Notes: generated from the letters alone by a model not told the origin. Positions 15,990 to 25,804 are shown, counted from the first letter of the stretch. The stretch is DNA of 64,000 bases from Vibrio jasicida CAIM 1864 = LMG 25398 (GCF_000400365.1 NZ_BAOG01000093.1:1-64000), one strand, 5' to 3'. Numbers and translations: made by a program.

Positions 15990-17651
15990 ATGTTCTGTAT
16001 TCAATGTGAACAGACAATCCAAACCCCAGCTGTAAAAGGCTGTTCTTTCGCACAAGGTATGTGTGGCAAAACTTCAGAGGTATCCGATCTACAAGACGTG
16101 TTGGTTTACACTCTGCAAGGGGTTTCTTTTTGGGCAGCACGCGCGCTTGAATTCAACATCATCAATGATGAAATCAATCAATGGGCTCCAAGAGCATTCT
16201 TCTCTACGTTGACTAACGTAAACTTCGATCCTGAGCGTATCCTTGAACTGACTTCTCAAGCAGCAACATATAAAGCACTGCTAAAAGACCAAGTCATGTC
16301 TGCCGCAACACTTGCTGACGAAGTCGTATTGAACGTACCTAACGTTGCGAACTTCGAGCTACCAAACAGTGCAGAAGAAATCCTAGCATTTGCTCCTCAA
16401 GTAGCGGTAAACCGTGGTAAAGACCAAGTACACGAAGACGTTATCGGCCTGCGCCTACTTTGCCTGTACGGCTTAAAAGGTGCTGCTGCGTACATGGAAC
16501 ACGCACGAGTATTAGAGCAAACCAACAATGATATCTTCGCGGAATACCACGAAATCATGGCTTGGTTAGGTACTGACCCTGAAGATCTAGGTGAACTGCT
16601 AGACTGCTCAATGCGCATCGGTCTTATGAACTACAAAGTGATGGAAATGCTGGATCATGGTGAAACAGCAACGTTCGGTCACCCAGAGCCAACCACTGTT
16701 AACGTTAAGCCACTGAAAGGCAAATGTATTCTTGTTTCTGGTCATGACCTTCACGACCTAGAGAAAATCCTGCAACAGACTGAAGGCAAAGGCATTAACG
16801 TTTACACCAATGGTGAAATGCTGCCTGCACACGGTTACCCAGAGCTGAAGAAATACCCTCACCTAGTGGGTAACTACGGTAGCGCTTGGCAGAACCAACA
16901 GAAAGAGTTCGCTAACTTCCCTGGCGCGATTGTGATGACATCAAACTGCCTATTGAACCCGAACGTTGGCCAATACGCAGACCGTCTATTCACTCGTAGC
17001 ATTGTTGGCTGGCCGGGTGTCGCTCACCTAGAAGGTGATGATTTTAGCCAAGTCGTTGAATGTGCATTAGCGCAAGAAGGCTTCCAGCATGACGAAATCG
17101 AACACAACATCACGGTTGGTTTCGGTCGCAACGCACTAATGAACGCAGCACCAGCGGTTATCGACCAAGTGAAGCAAGGCAACATCAAACACTTCTTCTT
17201 AGTTGGTGGTTGTGATGGCGACAAAGCAGAACGTAGCTACTACACCGACTTCACCGTGGAAGCACCAGAAGATACGCTAATCCTAACGCTGGCTTGTGGT
17301 AAATACCGCTTCAACAAGAACACATTTGGCGACATCAATGGCATCCCTCGCCTATTGGATGTGGGCCAATGTAACGATGCGTACTCAGCAATCCAGCTTG
17401 CACTGGCACTTGCGAAAGAGTTCGATTGCGACATCAACGAGCTCCCTCTGACGCTTGTTCTGTCTTGGTTCGAGCAAAAAGCAATTGTGATCCTGCTTAC
17501 GCTATTCGCTCTTGGTGTGAAAGGCATTTACACAGGCCCAACAGCGCCTGCATTCCTAACACCAAATTTGATTGCGATTATCCAAGAGAAGTTCGATATG
17601 CGCAGCATTGGCAATGTTCAGGACGACCTTAAAACCATCCTAGCAGCGTAA
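15990..17651 (+). CDS. hcp: Hydroxylamine reductase / hybrid-cluster protein
   Basis: The 553-residue protein begins MFCIQCEQTIQT, with cysteines C3, C6, C18 and C25 spaced C-x2-C-x11-C-x6-C. This is the class II, enterobacterial type that carries a 2Fe-2S cluster in place of the 4Fe-4S one. Hybrid-cluster ligands are seen in the C-terminal two thirds (for example SNCLLNP, GGCDGDKAERSYYT, LACGKYRFN and VGQCNDAYSA). Hcp reduces hydroxylamine in vitro and is a high-affinity NO reductase in E. coli under anaerobiosis. Expression should depend on NorR and sigma-54. AGG-like GGAGAACCC precedes the ATG. hcr follows after a leaky hairpin. Confidence 0.95.
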   Translation: MFCIQCEQTIQTPAVKGCSFAQGMCGKTSEVSDLQDVLVYTLQGVSFWAARALEFNIINDEINQWAPRAFFSTLTNVNFDPERILELTSQAATYKALLKDQVMSAATLADEVVLNVPNVANFELPNSAEEILAFAPQVAVNRGKDQVHEDVIGLRLLCLYGLKGAAAYMEHARVLEQTNNDIFAEYHEIMAWLGTDPEDLGELLDCSMRIGLMNYKVMEMLDHGETATFGHPEPTTVNVKPLKGKCILVSGHDLHDLEKILQQTEGKGINVYTNGEMLPAHGYPELKKYPHLVGNYGSAWQNQQKEFANFPGAIVMTSNCLLNPNVGQYADRLFTRSIVGWPGVAHLEGDDFSQVVECALAQEGFQHDEIEHNITVGFGRNALMNAAPAVIDQVKQGNIKHFFLVGGCDGDKAERSYYTDFTVEAPEDTLILTLACGKYRFNKNTFGDINGIPRLLDVGQCNDAYSAIQLALALAKEFDCDINELPLTLVLSWFEQKAIVILLTLFALGVKGIYTGPTAPAFLTPNLIAIIQEKFDMRSIGNVQDDLKTILAA

Positions 17652-17667
17652 TCACCTCGCTTATCAT

Positions 17668-17693
17668 GCGCCTCCTTAATTGGGGGCGCTTTT
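17668..17693 (+). terminator. Hairpin between hcp and hcr, possible attenuator
   Basis: GCGCCTCC (17668-17675) and GGGGGCGC (17682-17689) make an 8-bp stem with one T-G pair and loop TTAATT, followed by TTTTAT. It lies in the 76-base hcp-hcr gap and would reduce transcription of hcr relative to hcp. Confidence 0.65.
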
Positions 17694-17727
17694 ATCTATT
17701 GAGTACTCGACAACCAAAGAGATTGTT

Positions 17728-18771
17728 ATGTTTTTTGAATGGCAAGGCAGTCAACCTGTCACGTTACGCTGTGTAGACAAATACCATGAAACTGCTGATG
17801 CAGTGAGCCTCAAGTTGGCAGACCTGTCAGAATCGCTCTTGTTTGAATTTAAAGCGGGTCAGTTCATCAACCTTGGCGTTGAAATCGATGGCAAGATGGA
17901 GTTTCGTGCCTACTCTCTCAGCTCTCTTTCCGGTGACGACTGCCTGCAACTGACGATCAAGCGTGTCGACGGCGGTAAGGTATCCAACTACATCATCGAT
18001 AAGCTCCTCATTGGCGATACGGTTCAAGCGCTTCCTCCTACGGGTGATTTCAACTGCATTGATCACCCACCAATCGCGATCAATGGCAGAAAGAAAGCAC
18101 TGCTCATCAGTGCGGGCTGTGGCATTACGCCTGTATTCGCGATGGCAAAAGAATGGCTAGGCAAAGACGCTGGGGTTGATATTGAGTTCCTGCACATTGC
18201 TCGTTCTCAACCAGAAACCATCTACTTTGATTTACTAGAGACCTACCATTCGGTTTATCCAGATTTCAATCTGAAATTGCTACTGAAAAATCGTGGTGAA
18301 ACACTATACCCAGAAGGTCGTTTGAATACCGAGTGGTTAAAAGAACTGGTGCCCGACTTTAAACAGCGCACGGTTTATCTATGCGGTCCAAATCAGTTTA
18401 TGCTTGATGTTCAAAGCTACTTGAGTGAGCTTGGCTTTGATATGGCGAACTTCTTCCAAGAAAGCTTTACACCAGCAGCAAGCGAAGAAACCGAAGTATC
18501 AAATGAATCAGCGAGTGTGTCAGTGCCTGATTTCGCCCAAACGATTGATGCTCAAAAAGGCCAAGTCCTTGCTGATGTGTTGGAAGGCGCAGGATTACCA
18601 CTGATCATAGCTTGCCGAAGCGGTATTTGTGGCTCTTGTAAGTGTAAAGTTCGCAAGGGTAGCGTGTCTTCAACAAGCCAAGAGACATTGACCCCTGAAG
18701 AAATTGAGCAAGGCTATGTACTCGCCTGCTCTTCGACGATTGAATCCGATCTTGAAGTTCAGATTGGTTAA
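17728..18771 (+). CDS. hcr: NADH oxidoreductase for hybrid-cluster protein
   Basis: I choose the ATG at 17728 (MFFEWQGSQPVTLRC), because the upstream extension crosses the hcp terminator. The 347-residue protein has an FAD-binding FNR-like domain (about 10-110, FRAYSLSS as the flavin motif), an NAD-binding domain (about 115-235, SAGCGITPVFAMAKEW and LCGPNQFM), and a C-terminal plant-type 2Fe-2S ferredoxin domain (about 260-347). In the last domain CRSGICGSCKC and a later CSS supply the four cysteines. It passes electrons from NADH to Hcp. Confidence 0.93.
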   Translation: MFFEWQGSQPVTLRCVDKYHETADAVSLKLADLSESLLFEFKAGQFINLGVEIDGKMEFRAYSLSSLSGDDCLQLTIKRVDGGKVSNYIIDKLLIGDTVQALPPTGDFNCIDHPPIAINGRKKALLISAGCGITPVFAMAKEWLGKDAGVDIEFLHIARSQPETIYFDLLETYHSVYPDFNLKLLLKNRGETLYPEGRLNTEWLKELVPDFKQRTVYLCGPNQFMLDVQSYLSELGFDMANFFQESFTPAASEETEVSNESASVSVPDFAQTIDAQKGQVLADVLEGAGLPLIIACRSGICGSCKCKVRKGSVSSTSQETLTPEEIEQGYVLACSSTIESDLEVQIG

Positions 18772-18791
18772 AGCCGTTAATACGAACATTA

Positions 18792-18817
18792 AAAAAGCGC
18801 CGTACTAGGCGCTTTTT
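18792..18817. terminator. Bidirectional terminator between hcr and the methyltransferase gene
   Basis: AAAAAGCGCC (18792-18801), loop GTACTA, GGCGCTTTTT (18808-18817). A-run and T-run flank a GC stem, so it can end both converging transcripts. Confidence 0.9.
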
Positions 18818-18863
18818 GCTTATGGAAAAGTGTTATTAAACTCGGAAGTTTCTTTATCTAAAC

Positions 18864-19796
18864 TCAGCTAAACAGTAAAACCTTCAGTGCAGCTTCGCTA
18901 TCTACATCCATAAATTCTGGCGGGTTATCCAAACGCTCGCGGAATGTTAGCTCTGGCGCTTCTTCCTTCATGCTTTCAATCAAGAAATCGCTGGTCACCG
19001 ATGGCGAGTTTACACACGCTAACACCTGACCACCTTCTGCCAATAAATCAGGCAAACGGCGTAGAATCTTTTTGTAGTCTTTGGTTAGTGCAAAGCTGCC
19101 TTTCTGGAATGATGGTGGATCAATGATGATCACATCGTATTGGCCCGCTTTCTTAATCTTGCCCCACGACTTAAAGATGTCGTGCCCCATAAAGCTCACT
19201 TGGTTGATGTTATGACCATTCAGCTTATGGTTCTCACGACCTTTAGACAGCGATGCTCTCGCCATATCCACGTTAACCACTTTATCTGCGCCACCAGCAA
19301 TTGCAGCAACAGAAAAGCCACAAGTGTAAGCAAACAGATTAAGTACGTTTTTGTGCTTCGCATTTTCACGTACCCAGTCACGGCCGTAACGCATATCAAG
19401 GAACAGACCGAAGTTCTGGTTACGTCCGATGTCTAGCTGGTACTTCAAGCCACTTTCTTCAACCACAGGTCGAGCATCTAGCTCACCCAACAGAGTTTCA
19501 GAAGGTGCGCCGTCAGCGTAGCGATGTTGAATTACGATCGTACGCCCTTGTTTCTCTGCCCACAGAGCAGATTCTGAAAGCGTGTTCAACCCTGCTTTCA
19601 ATTCAGTAAGAAACGTCTCATCCACTTCTTTAAATAGGTTGATGATCAACTGACCTTGTAACCAATCACACGTGATTTGCTCTAAACCTTCAAAACGGCG
19701 ACCACGACCGTGAAACAGTCGGCGAATTTCATTGGGAGCTTGTGTTAGCTCCGCTTCTAGATGCTGGAAAAACAGCGGAAGTTGTGATGCTTGCAT
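18864..19796 (-). CDS. Class I SAM-dependent RNA methyltransferase (RlmI/RlmK-like)
   Basis: The 310-residue protein has a Rossmann methyltransferase core in its C-terminal half. The SAM motif is VLNLFAYTCGFSVAAI (about 150-165), the acidic loop VNVDMARASL, and the catalytic-type motif IIIDPPSFQKGSF (about 225-237). The DPPSF motif and the preceding domain are shared with rRNA methyltransferases such as RlmI and the C-terminal half of RlmL/RlmK. The target nucleotide cannot be told. The neighbouring pseudouridine synthase gene, 31 bases upstream on the same strand, suggests a joint RNA-modification unit. Confidence 0.82.
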   Translation of the reverse strand: MQASQLPLFFQHLEAELTQAPNEIRRLFHGRGRRFEGLEQITCDWLQGQLIINLFKEVDETFLTELKAGLNTLSESALWAEKQGRTIVIQHRYADGAPSETLLGELDARPVVEESGLKYQLDIGRNQNFGLFLDMRYGRDWVRENAKHKNVLNLFAYTCGFSVAAIAGGADKVVNVDMARASLSKGRENHKLNGHNINQVSFMGHDIFKSWGKIKKAGQYDVIIIDPPSFQKGSFALTKDYKKILRRLPDLLAEGGQVLACVNSPSVTSDFLIESMKEEAPELTFRERLDNPPEFMDVDSEAALKVLLFS

Positions 19797-19827
19797 CGAA
19801 TTCTCTTATTCGTTTTCTTTGTGATGG

Positions 19828-20520
19828 TTATTTAATCGTAGGCCAGTTCAGCTCCCACGGAGAAAGCCAAGAGTCTACACCTTGAGAGACGACTTCATTA
19901 TGCCATTTACTGCCAAGTGCTTTATGCTCGCGCGGGTCGCAAACAAAGCGATGAGTTTCATCTTGATACGGAAAGCACAACGAAAATGCATGCAAGTAAC
20001 CACGGTCTGCTTCATTGCCTGCATTATAAATAGGATCGCCAACAATTCCTGAGCCAACTGATTTCAATGCCACGCGAATTTGGTGTGTTTTGCCAGTGTG
20101 CGGCTTACATAAAAACAGGCGCTCTCCCGGCTCTGCAGCGAGGGAAAAGAATTGGGTAATCGCGGGATTCGTTTTGCTGTTCACCAGTTTCCATGAGGAA
20201 CGACGAGAGCGTTCCATATCACCCACTACTAGCCCTTGTTTCTTCTTAGGCTTTTTCGAGCCAATCGCAAGGTAGAACTTTTCGACTTCGCGATTGGCAA
20301 ATGCTTGAGATAAGGCGCTTGCTGCTTTCGCATTGCGGCCGAGAAGTAGAATACCAGAAGTCATTTTATCGAGACGGTGGATAAGATACAGCTGCTCATC
20401 ACCACTCTGCTTTGCTACTTCTTGAAGCAACATAGTGTCACCATCGTCTTTATGAACAGAGACGTTGGGATGTTTATTGATGATCAGAAAATCTGGATGG
20501 GTATGTAGAATGTCGAACAT
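19828..20520 (-). CDS. RluA-family pseudouridine synthase
   Basis: The 230-residue protein has the catalytic motif HRLDKMTSGILLLG (about 48-61) with the nucleophilic aspartate of RluA enzymes, then LAIGSKKPKKKQGLV and the substrate-side motif KPHTGKTHQIRVALKSVG (about 138-155). There is no S4 domain, so it is a compact stand-alone enzyme like TruC or RluA. It fits the TIGR01621-type subfamily found in Vibrio and Shewanella. The site it modifies is unknown. It is upstream of the methyltransferase gene on the same strand. Confidence 0.85.
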   Translation of the reverse strand: MFDILHTHPDFLIINKHPNVSVHKDDGDTMLLQEVAKQSGDEQLYLIHRLDKMTSGILLLGRNAKAASALSQAFANREVEKFYLAIGSKKPKKKQGLVVGDMERSRRSSWKLVNSKTNPAITQFFSLAAEPGERLFLCKPHTGKTHQIRVALKSVGSGIVGDPIYNAGNEADRGYLHAFSLCFPYQDETHRFVCDPREHKALGSKWHNEVVSQGVDSWLSPWELNWPTIK

Positions 20521-20548
20521 AAAAAACTGGCTCCACGTTTGGAGCCAG
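20521..20548 (-). terminator. Terminator after the chemoreceptor gene
   Basis: On the minus strand CTGGCTCC, loop AAACGT, GGAGCCAG is followed by TTTTTT. It begins only 22 bases after the chemoreceptor stop and abuts the start of the pseudouridine synthase gene, whose promoter must overlap it or lie further upstream. Confidence 0.9.
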
Positions 20549-20569
20549 AAGTATACCGATTCTAAGCAA

Positions 20570-22183
20570 TTAGGCGAGCTTAAACTTACCCACTAGAGCT
20601 TCCAACTCTTGAACTTTACGATTCAGGCCCTCAACACTTTGAGAGCTGTCATTCGCTAGTTGTAATGAACGAGCTGAAATATCACTGATCGACGTAATAT
20701 CCGCGGCAATTTCTTTCGTTACAGCGGTTTGCTCTTCTGCAGCAGTCGCAATTGAGTTCACCATACTTTGAACATGCGCCGCACCAGAAACGATTTCCTC
20801 CAGTGAGTTCACTGCACCTGAGCTTTGACTCACGCCAATTTCAACCAAACGACAGCCATCCTCAGTGTAAGTCACCGCCTCTTGAGTACCGACTTGAATT
20901 GCTTGGATGATCTCACCAACCTCTTGTGTTGCCTTTGTTGTTCGTTCAGCAAGAGCACGAACTTCATCTGCAACCACAGCAAAACCACGACCAAACTCAC
21001 CTGCACGTGCCGCTTCAATCGCCGCGTTCAATGCCAGAAGGTTCGTCTGCTCTGCGATATCTTCAATGACTTTGATAACCGCACCGATTTTCTCGCCATG
21101 AGAACCTAGGCTGTTCATTTGCACCGACATATCCGACATTTGCTGTGATACTTGCTGAATGCTTTCAACCATCTCAACAATAACAGTACGCCCTTGCTCT
21201 GCGGTTGATTCCGACTTGCGTGCCTCTTCAAAGGTTGCTGCGCCCTGCTCTGCTACTTGAGAAATGGTCAGACTTAGCTCTTCTGACGCCGTCGCGATCA
21301 AGTGCGCTTTGTCCGCTTGGCTGCTTGCACCGGAGACAATATCTTGACTGACGGTAGCCAATTCTCCAGTCACGGACTTCACTTCTTCGGATACTAACGA
21401 TATAGAACCAATAAGACTGGTCAAAGACGCTTGCATCTTATTCAAAGACGTCGCGAGGTTTGCTAGCTCGTCACCTGATTTATCGTCGATAGGCGCTACC
21501 GTTAGGTCACCCTCTGCAACGCGCTGCGCCAGTTCATCCAATTTACTCAAGCGACTGGTAATCGAATTAGACAACAAGTATGCGATAACAGCAGTGGCAA
21601 CAAGTGCTATCGAACCAAGCACATAAATCGTCAATTCGATACTGTTAAATGAATCCGAAAGATCAAGCAAAGCTTCACTAGTACTTTGACGACCGTCGAT
21701 TGATGCAGCATCTAGGATAGACTCAAGCGGTGCTAGATTCGTTTCATAAAGTGAGCGAAGACGCGCGACATTCTCTTCAACATTTTCTAAGCCGAGATTG
21801 GACAGAACTTGGGATTCAAAGTCTCGTGTAAAATCGCTCATGTAACGCTCAGCTTTCTCAACGTTACGGTAATCTTCACCACCTACCGTCTCCAAACGTT
21901 TAACTTCAGCAATCGCTGCTGCAAACTCCTTTTTATTAACTTGATATTCAGCCTGAGCGCCAGAGACACCAACAATGCTTCCTAATGCATCGCGATAAAC
22001 ATCACCGGCCTCATCGATCAGAATTAGATACTGAACTGTTTCAGGAACATCGTCCGTTCTCACCTCGTCAGCCACTTTGTGCGAGTTCAATACTTCTAAT
22101 GTAATAATCCCTATCATCACTAGCATGATCGCCAAAATGGCACCAAAACTCGCGTACAGTTTTTTACGAACAGACATTGTCAC
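20570..22183 (-). CDS. Methyl-accepting chemotaxis protein
   Basis: The 537-residue receptor has a first membrane helix (about 9-31), a periplasmic helical domain (about 32-185, four-helix-bundle type), a second helix (about 186-207), a HAMP domain (about 208-262) and a long signalling coiled coil. The hairpin tip is EQTNLLALNAAIEAARAGEF, then GRGFAVVADEVRALAERT. No C-terminal CheR/CheB-binding pentapeptide is present. The GTG at 22183 is favoured over the ATG six bases later, because AAGGAAGG lies six bases before it. The ligand is unknown; it is not next to other chemotaxis genes. Confidence 0.9.
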   Translation of the reverse strand: MTMSVRKKLYASFGAILAIMLVMIGIITLEVLNSHKVADEVRTDDVPETVQYLILIDEAGDVYRDALGSIVGVSGAQAEYQVNKKEFAAAIAEVKRLETVGGEDYRNVEKAERYMSDFTRDFESQVLSNLGLENVEENVARLRSLYETNLAPLESILDAASIDGRQSTSEALLDLSDSFNSIELTIYVLGSIALVATAVIAYLLSNSITSRLSKLDELAQRVAEGDLTVAPIDDKSGDELANLATSLNKMQASLTSLIGSISLVSEEVKSVTGELATVSQDIVSGASSQADKAHLIATASEELSLTISQVAEQGAATFEEARKSESTAEQGRTVIVEMVESIQQVSQQMSDMSVQMNSLGSHGEKIGAVIKVIEDIAEQTNLLALNAAIEAARAGEFGRGFAVVADEVRALAERTTKATQEVGEIIQAIQVGTQEAVTYTEDGCRLVEIGVSQSSGAVNSLEEIVSGAAHVQSMVNSIATAAEEQTAVTKEIAADITSISDISARSLQLANDSSQSVEGLNRKVQELEALVGKFKLA

Positions 22184-22384
22184 TAATAACCTTCCTTACC
22201 GTTGTCATGGATTTTCTTACTGGTTAATCCACATATTTACACATGCTTTGTAAGGGTTATCGGAACGTACCTCTGCAACTTGAGTACATTTTTTTGTGAT
22301 CTACATCTCTATGCGAGCGATCTCACAATTACTACCCGTTATTAATATGAGTTTTCTCAATCCTATAAATTATGAATATAAAAA

Positions 22385-22410
22385 AACGGGAACCGATTAA
22401 GGTTCCCGTT
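22385..22410 (-). terminator. Terminator after the NSS symporter gene
   Basis: AACGGGAACC (22385-22394), loop GATTAA, GGTTCCCGTT (22401-22410). On the minus strand it is followed by a run of T residues, about 20 bases after the stop. Confidence 0.92.
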
Positions 22411-22430
22411 TTCAATCAAAGTCTATTTGG

Positions 22431-23858
22431 TTATAACTTCTTAGAGAAGATACCCGCCAGTGCGATGATGCCGATACCCACCAGCATGATTTCGCCCTTA
22501 CCGCTGTCGAAACCAGACTTGATACCCATGAAGGCTACGATTGCGATTGCCACTGGGATTACGTACTTAACTAGGTTGTACCATAGACCAAATAGTGGGA
22601 AAGAAACTTTGCCGTCGTTAGTGATCTCTTTCTCTAGTTCAGCGCGGTTTAGACGCCAGCCAGCAAAGATACATACCAACATACCGCCAACCGCTAGGAA
22701 GATCTTATCCGTTAGTAGGTCAAAGATATCAAATGCGCCCGTACCGAATAGTGTCGGACCAACACCACCAAGTGATAGCGATGCGAACACACACAGTGTT
22801 GCCATTACGACACTCGCAGACAGTACTGCTGTAGAACGCTTCAGGCCTTTCTCATCGATTAGGTAAGAAACCACTACTTCTAGCAGAGATACTGAAGACG
22901 TCAGCGCTGCTACTGTTAGACCAATGAAGAACATCAGAGCAAATAGAAGGCCAATTACGCCGCCCATTTCAGCAAACAGTTGAGGAACAACGACGAATAC
23001 TAGACCTGGGCCTGCTGCTGGCTCCATACCGAATGCGAACATTGCTGGGAACATTGCTACACCCGCTAGGATTGCAACACCTGTGTCCATTGCCGTAACC
23101 ATGCCGGTAGTTTGAACTAAGTTTTCCTTCTTCTTCAGGTAAGAGCCGTAAGTCATCATACAACCCATACCTAGACTTAGAGAGAAGAATGCTTGGCCTA
23201 GCGCCGCTAGAACGACATTGCTGTCTACTTTCGAGAAGTCTGGCATGAATAGGAACTCAAGACCCGCCATTGCACCAGGAAGCATCAGACCTTTCACTGA
23301 TACAACGATCAGGATAAGGAATAAAAGAGGCATGAGGATTTTACCAGCCTTTTCGATACCGCCAGAAATACCTTTCATAACGATAACGATGTTAAGGAAC
23401 AGGTAAACACCCATCCACATTAACGGTTGGACTGGATCAGAAATGAAGCCGCCAAAACTGTCACCAATTGCTTCAGGAGCACTTAGTAGACCACCACCTA
23501 CTTTAAAGATGTAAGCAAGCGCCCAGCCACCTACTACAGGGTAGAAACCCATGATTAGTAGACCACTTAGCACGCCGATAACACCGGTAAACGTCCAACG
23601 GCGGTCAGTAGATTTGAACGCACCTACTGCTGAAAGACCTGTCTTACGACCAATAGCGAATTCTGTCAGCATGACGCTAAAGCCGATAAAAATAACGAAT
23701 AAAAGGTAAATTGCTACGAACGCGCCGCCGCCGCTCTCACCTGCTGTGTAAGGGAACTTCCATATATTGCCTAAACCGACAGCGGAACCCGCTGCTGCCA
23801 TGACGAAGCCTAGTTTAGACCCCCACGTATCACGTGGTGCTGCTGTATTTGTAGCCAC
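22431..23858 (-). CDS. Sodium-dependent transporter, NSS (SNF) family
   Basis: The 475-residue transporter begins with the family signature WGSKLGFVMAAAGSAVGLGNIWKFPY (positions about 11-36; key residues G, AVGLGN and WKFPY). These form the Na1/Na2 and substrate site in LeuT-type carriers. It has about eleven to twelve membrane helices and the segment GQAFFSLSLGMGCMMTYGSYL in helix 6. Bacterial members import amino acids with sodium. The substrate is not shown by the sequence. It is transcribed alone, with a strong terminator. Confidence 0.92.
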   Translation of the reverse strand: MATNTAAPRDTWGSKLGFVMAAAGSAVGLGNIWKFPYTAGESGGGAFVAIYLLFVIFIGFSVMLTEFAIGRKTGLSAVGAFKSTDRRWTFTGVIGVLSGLLIMGFYPVVGGWALAYIFKVGGGLLSAPEAIGDSFGGFISDPVQPLMWMGVYLFLNIVIVMKGISGGIEKAGKILMPLLFLILIVVSVKGLMLPGAMAGLEFLFMPDFSKVDSNVVLAALGQAFFSLSLGMGCMMTYGSYLKKKENLVQTTGMVTAMDTGVAILAGVAMFPAMFAFGMEPAAGPGLVFVVVPQLFAEMGGVIGLLFALMFFIGLTVAALTSSVSLLEVVVSYLIDEKGLKRSTAVLSASVVMATLCVFASLSLGGVGPTLFGTGAFDIFDLLTDKIFLAVGGMLVCIFAGWRLNRAELEKEITNDGKVSFPLFGLWYNLVKYVIPVAIAIVAFMGIKSGFDSGKGEIMLVGIGIIALAGIFSKKL

Positions 23859-24230
23859 GCTTTTTCTCCAAAATGTTTTGTTGTGTTTGCATAGAGATAG
23901 GCGTCTAGAATATGTTCGTGTAAAAAATAATGTACACTTTATAAGATGTTTGTATGACGCTCTATGTATGGCAAGTAAAGCAGTTTCAATTTAAAATTGG
24001 AACCCCGATCAGCACATTTATCGCACAAATGTATCATTGTTCACGCTAAATGCTGCTTTTTTACGCAAAAGTTAAGATTTACTCCAACTTTTCACACCTT
24101 AGTAACAGAACGTCTCGTTATAAAATTCATTTCACGATACAAAATCATCCTCCTCTAGTGGTATGAAAATAGTTTCCCGTTCCGCCATTTACGCTTAATA
24201 TCCATATTGGGTTTATTACTTTTGGCGACT
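23859..24230. other. Divergent intergenic region (NSS symporter / cls)
   Basis: This 372-base AT-rich gap holds the promoters of two divergent genes. A short near-palindrome with core CAATTTAAAATTG lies near 23989-24001. I see no small gene with a ribosome-binding site, no riboswitch-like fold and no clear regulator site. Confidence 0.55.
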
Positions 24231-25691
24231 ATGGACAAGTTCTATCATTTTCTCACTCTAACTGGCATCGGCCTTTACTGGTTTTTGGTTGCAGGTGTTA
24301 CGATCCGTGTCGTATTAAAACGTCGCGCTGTTAGTGTTTCTCTTGCATGGCTAATGATCATTTATATTCTGCCAGTGCTTGGCGTCGCTTGTTATTTTCT
24401 ATTCGGTGAGCTCAACCTCGGCCGCAAACGTGCAGAACGCGCAAAAGAGATGTTTTCACCATTCCAGCGATGGTTCACTCAGTTAAATGACTGCAATGCG
24501 CATGTCCCTGAAGCAATGGGACGCCATATCTATCGTATTGATGAGCTGTGCAACAATCGTCTTGGTTTACCTGCATTAAGTGGGAACACGCTTTCTCTAC
24601 AACAATCGCCTAACGAAATTCTCCACTCGATTATCGAAGACATCGAGAATGCTGAACACAGTATTCGCATGGTTTTCTATATTTGGCATCCCGGTGGTTT
24701 AGCTGACGCCGTTGCTTCGGCTTTGATTCGCGCTTCTAAACGTGGCGTAGACGTAAAACTGCTACTCGATTCAGCGGGCAGTCCACGCTTCTTCCGCAGT
24801 CATTGGTATAAAATGATGAAAGACGCAGGCATCGATGTTGTGCAAGCGTTGGAAGTAAAAATGTGGCGTATCTTCCTTCGTCGTTTGGATTTGCGCCAAC
24901 ACCGTAAGATCATTGTGATTGATGATGAGATCGCTTACACCGGTTCGATGAACCTGGTTGACCCCGCCTTTTTCAAGCAGAACAGTGGGGTTGGGCAGTG
25001 GATCGATATTATGGTGCGAGTCACTGGACCGACGGTAAATGTTTTAAGCGCTATTCATTGTTGGGATTGGGAAGTAGAAACTGGTGAGCGTTATTTTCCT
25101 AAGCATCCAGAATGTAGAATCGACAATAAAGAAGACGAGTTTCAGCATCCAATCCAAGTGGTGCCGTCTGGCCCTGGTATGCCAGAATACTTGATCTACC
25201 AAGTACTCACATTAGCCATCAACCAAGCGAATCGTTCCGTCAGAATCACCACGCCTTACTTCGTGCCAAGTGCCGATCTATTGGAGACTCTGAAAATGAC
25301 CGCGCAGCGCGGCATCGAAGTAGAACTTATCATCCCACACAAGAATGACTCTATGATGGTTCAATGGGCTTCGCGGGCATTCTATGACGAGTTGCTCGTC
25401 GCTGGGGTGAAGATTTACGAATTCTATGGCGGGTTACTGCATACAAAATCAGTCGTGATTGACGAGCAATTCTGTTTGGTGGGTACCGTAAACATGGACA
25501 TGCGCAGTTTGTGGCTTAACTTCGAAGTAACACTGGCTGTCGATGATGAAGAGTTCACAAAACAGATGTCGTGGCTGCAAGACAGCTATATCAAACAGTC
25601 CCATACCGTTGATAGAGATAAGTGGGAAAAACGCAGTATTTTCTCTCGCTTCTTAGAGCGTGTTTTCTACCTGTTTAATCCATTGCTGTAG
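24231..25691 (+). CDS. cls: Cardiolipin synthase
   Basis: The ATG at 24231 gives MDKFYHFLTLTG and a 486-residue protein, equal in length to E. coli ClsA. Two N-terminal membrane helices (about 5-30 and 37-58) precede two phospholipase-D domains. The first HKD motif is RQHRKIIVIDDEIAYTGSMN (about 224-243) and the second HTKSVVIDEQFCLVGTVNMD (about 403-422). It joins two phosphatidylglycerol molecules into cardiolipin in the inner membrane. The ribosome-binding site is weak. The earlier TTG in frame would add eight residues that do not match the family. Confidence 0.93.
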   Translation: MDKFYHFLTLTGIGLYWFLVAGVTIRVVLKRRAVSVSLAWLMIIYILPVLGVACYFLFGELNLGRKRAERAKEMFSPFQRWFTQLNDCNAHVPEAMGRHIYRIDELCNNRLGLPALSGNTLSLQQSPNEILHSIIEDIENAEHSIRMVFYIWHPGGLADAVASALIRASKRGVDVKLLLDSAGSPRFFRSHWYKMMKDAGIDVVQALEVKMWRIFLRRLDLRQHRKIIVIDDEIAYTGSMNLVDPAFFKQNSGVGQWIDIMVRVTGPTVNVLSAIHCWDWEVETGERYFPKHPECRIDNKEDEFQHPIQVVPSGPGMPEYLIYQVLTLAINQANRSVRITTPYFVPSADLLETLKMTAQRGIEVELIIPHKNDSMMVQWASRAFYDELLVAGVKIYEFYGGLLHTKSVVIDEQFCLVGTVNMDMRSLWLNFEVTLAVDDEEFTKQMSWLQDSYIKQSHTVDRDKWEKRSIFSRFLERVFYLFNPLL

Positions 25692-25720
25692 CAAATACCC
25701 AAAATAACAAAACTTCCTCG

Positions 25721-25755
25721 AAAACCGACAGCCATAAACTGTCGGTTTTCTTTTT
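25721..25755 (+). terminator. Terminator after cls
   Basis: AAAACCGACAG (25721-25731), loop CCATAAA, CTGTCGGTTTT (25739-25749), then CTTTTTC. Strong hairpin. Confidence 0.92.
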
Positions 25756-25804
25756 CTTATTCAATCAATGCTTCTGTTTTTCGACCTATCCTCGGAGGAG
25801 TCGT

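Noticed and set aside
22372..22866. 164-codon plus-strand frame
   Set aside because: Antisense shadow of the NSS symporter; it starts inside the terminator hairpin.
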